A stretch of 64,000 nucleotides of DNA from the NCBI RefSeq assembly GCF_963675165.1, contig NC_087385.1, positions 1,922,501 through 1,986,500 on the forward strand, given 5' to 3'. Under the pieces are notes generated by a model, which saw only the letters and a list, made by a program, of their open reading frames with translations, was not told the DNA's origin and did not search any database. The position numbers and the translations under genes are program-made. The first letter of the stretch is position 1. Every line of letters begins with the position of its first letter. This document shows positions 54,901 to 60,900 of the stretch, one piece after another. The stretch is from Halichondria panicea (taxonomy: Eukaryota > Porifera > Demospongiae > Suberitida > Halichondriidae).

Positions 54901-57900
54901 AGGCTGAAGCAATATCACCCTTGTATTTTGTGGTTTGTTTGATTGCATTCCAACAGGACAACTCTAAACACGACAGCTTGCCAGTTCCCAGAGCGCAGTT
55001 AAGGGAGTGGTTTTCAGTCTCGGTCTTACCTGGAGAAAGTGCTCCCCAAGAAACTCACTCACTCACTCACTTAGTCAGTCAGACAAAGTGCTGTGATGGT
55101 GCAATTTTTAAAATGACAATAACATGAGACGGCTATCTGTCCAGCCAGTTTCTTGATGGCCTTTCGCTGCAGAGATAGAACAGTTTGAACACAGGTCAAG
55201 ATATGTGAAATATTGCTAAACACAGGCAAACCCATGCATGCACTGCCAATCCTACGGAAGCGTTTGAGTTTATAATTGTTTGATGCGCACATGCATGTGA
55301 TCAGTCGATAGTGACTCTGGTGCATGACTCTGGGACCATAGCTGAGACTGAGCTGCATGCCACTTCTTCAAGGAGCTTCAAGGATTGAAGCAACTATATG
55401 TTATTGTAGACCTACAATGTAGAATTGTAGGGAAATGTTTGCTATTTGGCTCCAGAGCCCTCAGTAGAAATGTTTGTGGGTTCTAATATTCGTGTTTTAA
55501 TTCCAGGAAACCACACCCACCAGCATGTCAAATTCCGGTGCGTGGGAGTTTATCTCAGTTTTAATTTTCGCATTTTCTGTCTGCCCTCGAAAAACATGAA
55601 ATTTTTCACCTCACGAAAATTTCCCCCGCTGTATATGGTATACACGTGGCTATATAATCATAGTGCACATGTGTTACGAGTGGTGCAAGCTGCACTGTGC
55701 TAATACCTCTCGCCGTTGTTTTGCTTTCGCTCTAGATGAAGTGAAGAGGTATAACTATATAATTATAATGTTATGTTATTATAATATTGTTGATTGCAAT
55801 TGTTGACAGAATTGAATTCCACAATGGCTCTATAAAATAGTAAAGATCAAATAATTATAGGTCAGCATTCCATACGCAACTAGGTAAAGGTTTCTAGCTA
55901 GAAGGTGAGCTTTTACTAAATTCTCCACTAGCAAAGGTTATCGTTAATTGTACTCTCTATACTAGCGAAGGTCACTCGTCTCTCTACTAGCGAACGTCAC
56001 TTGCACTGTCCACTAGCTATATAAGGTCAACTCTTTACTAGTGAAGGTTAATCGTAGCTATACTATATAAGTAGAGTATTAACACTCCATACAGGTTTTG
56101 CTACGCACTCTTCCGAAAAAACTGCGATGGCATTCCATGTAAGTAAAACTAGGCATAACTCGAAAACGAAGCATTATTTTTGCAAATCCCAAGAAAACGT
56201 AGGAGCCTATACTGAATTATATATAGAAACTGCCTGCACTGCGTTGATTCTTGAGTAGCTGTAGGACAGCTTTCAGACTGCGTGTTACTTTCTCGGCATT
56301 AATTATTTTTTACTATACCTCTTTCTTGCCACAGATGAAGACTGAATGCCCACGACTACGTGCAGTGGTCCGTGTGCTCACTTCTCCCCCGGGCATGTCC
56401 CTGAACGCCTCAAGAGTGCTCTTTGAGGGTCTATTCGCTCACTTCTTCTCACCCGAGAGAGGGCTTTACGACTCAGACGATATCCGTTGGTTCCTGGAAC
56501 TGGCCAACTGTCAGAAGGAGTGGGGGAGTGGTCAACTCGAGGAAAGATGTAGTGGTCTATCAGCTGACTTGTCTGACCACCTTGTGACACAGCCAGAACA
56601 GAGCTTGATGACCGGAATCACCGAAGTAAGGACACAAGTATTTATTAGTACAGATTTTTAACAGCTGTACCTTTTATAGCTTTTTCGTGCCTGCAATATT
56701 CGTTTGTAAGACCCATCACAGAACCTGCAACAAAGTTTATTTTTGCAACTCAATGCTCTTAGACTATACTACAGTTACAGTCAAATGTATACCATTGATT
56801 TGTTGTATGTATATATCCATATCTCTGTTTAACAGATGCCTGAGGGTGTAGTGAGCATGAACATATTCAAGCTGTACCTGGGCAACATCCTTAGACAGTG
56901 TGACTTTCACTCAGACAGTACAGCTGACAGTGGCCCCCTGCAACTGTATCACCAGCACCCCCGCAGTGAGATAGGAGCTGTACTCACCAGTCGCCCTGAG
57001 CTGGGGCCTCCGGGACCATTCATACCAAAGTTTTACAAGGAGTGCACCTTCATCAATGTAAAATCAAGCACTGAGATAGGTGTATATATAGGGTCTTTTG
57101 TATGGTGGCCAGGCAAACCTCCTTATACTATTGTATATACTTGTACCAAGGGCGTATGAAGAGAAGAGGGCATGCAACTACAATCATCAAATTACGGCAA
57201 ATGGGAGGGGCGTGTGAACTAAAATTGCACATGCACTTACTCCATAATAGTCACCAAGCCAGCTAGCTAGCTAGCACTGTACTGTTGGGTAGAGTTAGCC
57301 ATAAAGGTCAACAAGCAGAAGAGAAGGACCAATGCTAGACTAGAAGTAGCCATTGATCAATTCTAAGCTATTCTAAATTAATTTTGCGGTAAATTTCGAG
57401 TTTAACAGTGTTCACGCCCACTATCACGCCTATTTACGTGTGGGCGGTTGGCTAAATCCTGCTGACTCATCAGTTTTTTGACAACTACACAGTATACATT
57501 GCGAGTTGCATGCCCTCTTCTCTTCATACGCCCTTGCTTGTACCATGATGTGCTCTGACACTAAGGAATATCCATTGAAACTCTCAGGATACTCCAGGGT
57601 ACAAATCCCATGTACCCTGCTAGGGAGTACATTCATGTACCCTAGGATACATTGGCTTGTGATCAGCCTAAAGCCCACCTTCCACCCTTAAAGGGCTCTC
57701 TCTTTTATAGAACACTACTGTGACACACATTGTGAACTTCAGTATCCAATCAGATTCACTAAAACTACCCGACCTAATTGGAACTGGGTTGTCTGAGGTT
57801 GTAAATGTGGTTTGTCAAGTGCAAGCACACGCACACAAAATGTGCACAGTGCATGCACGGCAGAGATCAAAGAGTGTTTAGTTGTAAATTGGTTGGATAA

Positions 57901-60900
57901 CAGCTTCTTATTGCAATACGTGTTCATAGTACAAGCTACCTGTACCATGGATATCTGCGTGTGTATTGTTATTATGCGGGCCCGTTATTGTACTACCTCG
58001 TGCAGTTGTATGTACTCCATGGGCTACGCCCTCGGGGAATACATACAACTGCACGAGGTAGTACAAATCCAATACACCCTTGATATCTATGGTACAACTA
58101 TTACATATAACCCTTTTTTGCCGTGGGATTAGTTTCCATTGCACGCCTCATGTACTAAAGAATTCACTAGACAATGTTAAAGCCAGAAATTATCTTGGTA
58201 AGGTTTCGTATTGAATATGTTTGGTTGCCTAGCACCCTAAATTGAAGCGAAGAGATGTCTCAAGTCAGATCGAGTAGTATCACTACAAGTGATGAAGAGT
58301 TCAAGTACGATTTATAGGATACAAGCATTGATCTATGCTTGTACTATGATGACTAAGGAATATCCAAAAACTCTCAGGATACCGTAGGGTACAAATTAAT
58401 GCCAAGTACCCTCCAGGGGTGTATATTCATAACCCTAGGGTACATGGCTGTGGTCAACCTGAAGCCCTCCCTCCACCCTTTAAGGACCATCTCTTTTATC
58501 GTAACAAAAATTGTGGAAAGCACATAATGAACGGTGTTGAAGTTATAAATGTGGTTTGTCAAGTGCAAGCATATGCACACAATACGTACGCAGTGCCTGC
58601 ACATAATACGTACCTAGTGCCGGCACAGCAGAGATCGAAGAGTGTTTACTAGGTTGGATAACAGCTTCTAATCAATAAGTGTTTCATAGTACAAGCCATC
58701 TAGCCTCTTCACAGGCCTTAGAGGCTACAAGCCACCTGTACCTAGCTGGGCATAGCCCGGCACACTCGATATTCATAACCGAATATGCGGTTTATGTAAT
58801 GCTTACAGAGCAGTATTGCATAACACGTAATACATGGCTATGAGTGCTACAAGCTGTTTATTGGCCTGTAGTAGATTGCTCAAGGGCCTTTAGGCCCGAA
58901 ATCCTTATCTACTACAAGGGCCAATAAACTGCTTGTGGCACGAATTGCCATCTAATAACTAATTAATGTTGCCTTGAAAACCAGGTTCTGCATATAGAAA
59001 CCAGCATAGAAACCACTTGTTGCCCAGTGAGTGGGCAGATCAAAGCAATCCAGTGCTCTATACATGGCATACATGTTGCATGACTACCATACATTGCACT
59101 GCATTATCTATTACTAATGCACTGGGAATCCGGATTATATGCACTTGCGCCAAGAGTGCACAAGAAGAGAAGAGTGTCAAACTACTGATACTTTTACATC
59201 ACAAACACTATGCACAAAGTAAAATGACTCGCACGTGATAAAGTATTGTAAACTTACTAGTAATCTCCTTTAACCGTGACGTTTTTAGGGGTGTGGTAAT
59301 CGAACAATTCTAGCTAGTTGTTCGCGTTCAACGTTCAGAGTTCATGGAGCTGCTCACTGCACACTGATAGGAGACGATCTCTTTACAAAAATCATCTAAA
59401 TAGAGACAATAGTCGAGTTGATCCTCTTCACTTGCACTCTTTACTCACTATTAATAACTTCTGTGCGTTGCGTAATTTTGCGCAAACGTCATCAATTGCG
59501 AGTTGCTCACGTGCTATTGACAGGATGTCACGTTACTTTGTGCACAGTGTTTGTGTAGAAGTATCAGTAGTTCGACATTCTTCTCTTCTTATGCACTCTT
59601 GCTTGCACTGTGTGTAAATGCAGTATATTTTGAGATCAAAAAGAAATCTACTTTTAGGACTATCAGTAGAGAAGGAAGTAACGTTTCTTCTCTTTTACCT
59701 CCGCCACACAAGCATACGCTCTCTGAAAAATCCTCTCTGAAAAGTGTACCTCTCTGAAAAATCTACCTCACTAGCTGAAAAATGCATCTCTCTGAAAAAT
59801 GCACTCTACAAAACGCACCTCTCTAAAAAAAATCCACCACACTGAAAAACAGCTCTCTACAAAATGCACCTCAATAAACAAAATTGCACCATCTATTTTT
59901 TCAAAACGCACCTCTACTAGTCTAGTCTCCAAGTCTCATGCATTGTACCTATATATTAGTCTTTAATTTCAATAAAAATTATCAACGAGAATTATACTGC
60001 ATCATCACAGATGCTTCTACATGCATAATCTTCTAAGGAACTATGTTTGTGAAAGAAATCTTAACTGATCTTATATAACCAAGCACATGCACTGTGTCTC
60101 TCGATGCAGGCTCTGCTGTCACTGATTCAAGACCGACATATACAATGAGAATGAGCAATAAATATGCTCGTAGGCCGGGCGACAGGTCTAAAATAATGGC
60201 TTATATATAATTACTATATAAATTAAGGGTGCATGCATGGGTAAGTGACGTTGACAAAGTGCTACAGATCCGTAGTCAAGAGACTATGGACTTTACTGTG
60301 ATCTTAACCTCAGTGCATCTCTCACCAGTAATACCGTTCCCAAAGCTTTGCCACAGTTGTGGGTGAGGTTGATTGACATCAGTAAAAAAACGTCGTGTGT
60401 ACTTAATTGCTTTGTTTAGTTACAGGTGATTATGCTTTTACACACTCTGAGACATGTTATAATTATGTAATAGATATAGCATAAGACTGAGGGTTTTATG
60501 AATTATACAGGCACAAGCACAAGGGCGAAGCCCCGGGGGCGAGTTGCCTGTATAATTTCAATAAAATACGAGGATTCTAATTATGTGTTTTACTGATATC
60601 ACAACTCCTTACCAAATCATGCCCCGAGGCTACGTGACTGTGTATAATAACACTGACTCAGGAGACTGTATGACTTTTACTTAAAAAGTGGTTAATTTTT
60701 TTGCACATGTTGTGTGTGTTGGTATACAGGACCGTGACAGCTAACTGCATAGGTATACATGCACAAAGGATAATGTATAATAATTATGATTCTCCATAAT
60801 CCCTCCCCTCCCCTGTAGAACCCTTGTATGCAGCAGCCACTAGCCCACCTTTACTTCCTCACTGTACTGGAGCACCTGATGAGCAAGCCTTGTGACCTCT

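Noticed and set aside
54696-55060. Two in-phase frames (RWSYLDWKSLPDW... and DNSKHDSLPVPRAQL...) that could be extra RNF213 exons between exons 17 and 18
   Set aside because: The two segments are largely inverse copies of each other and lie in a reverse family C repeat, so the open frames come from a fold-back insertion. Exons 17 and 18 already join in phase 0.
57908-58144. Frames on both strands over 57812-58144
   Set aside because: They mirror each other because of the perfect hairpin at 57987-58068.
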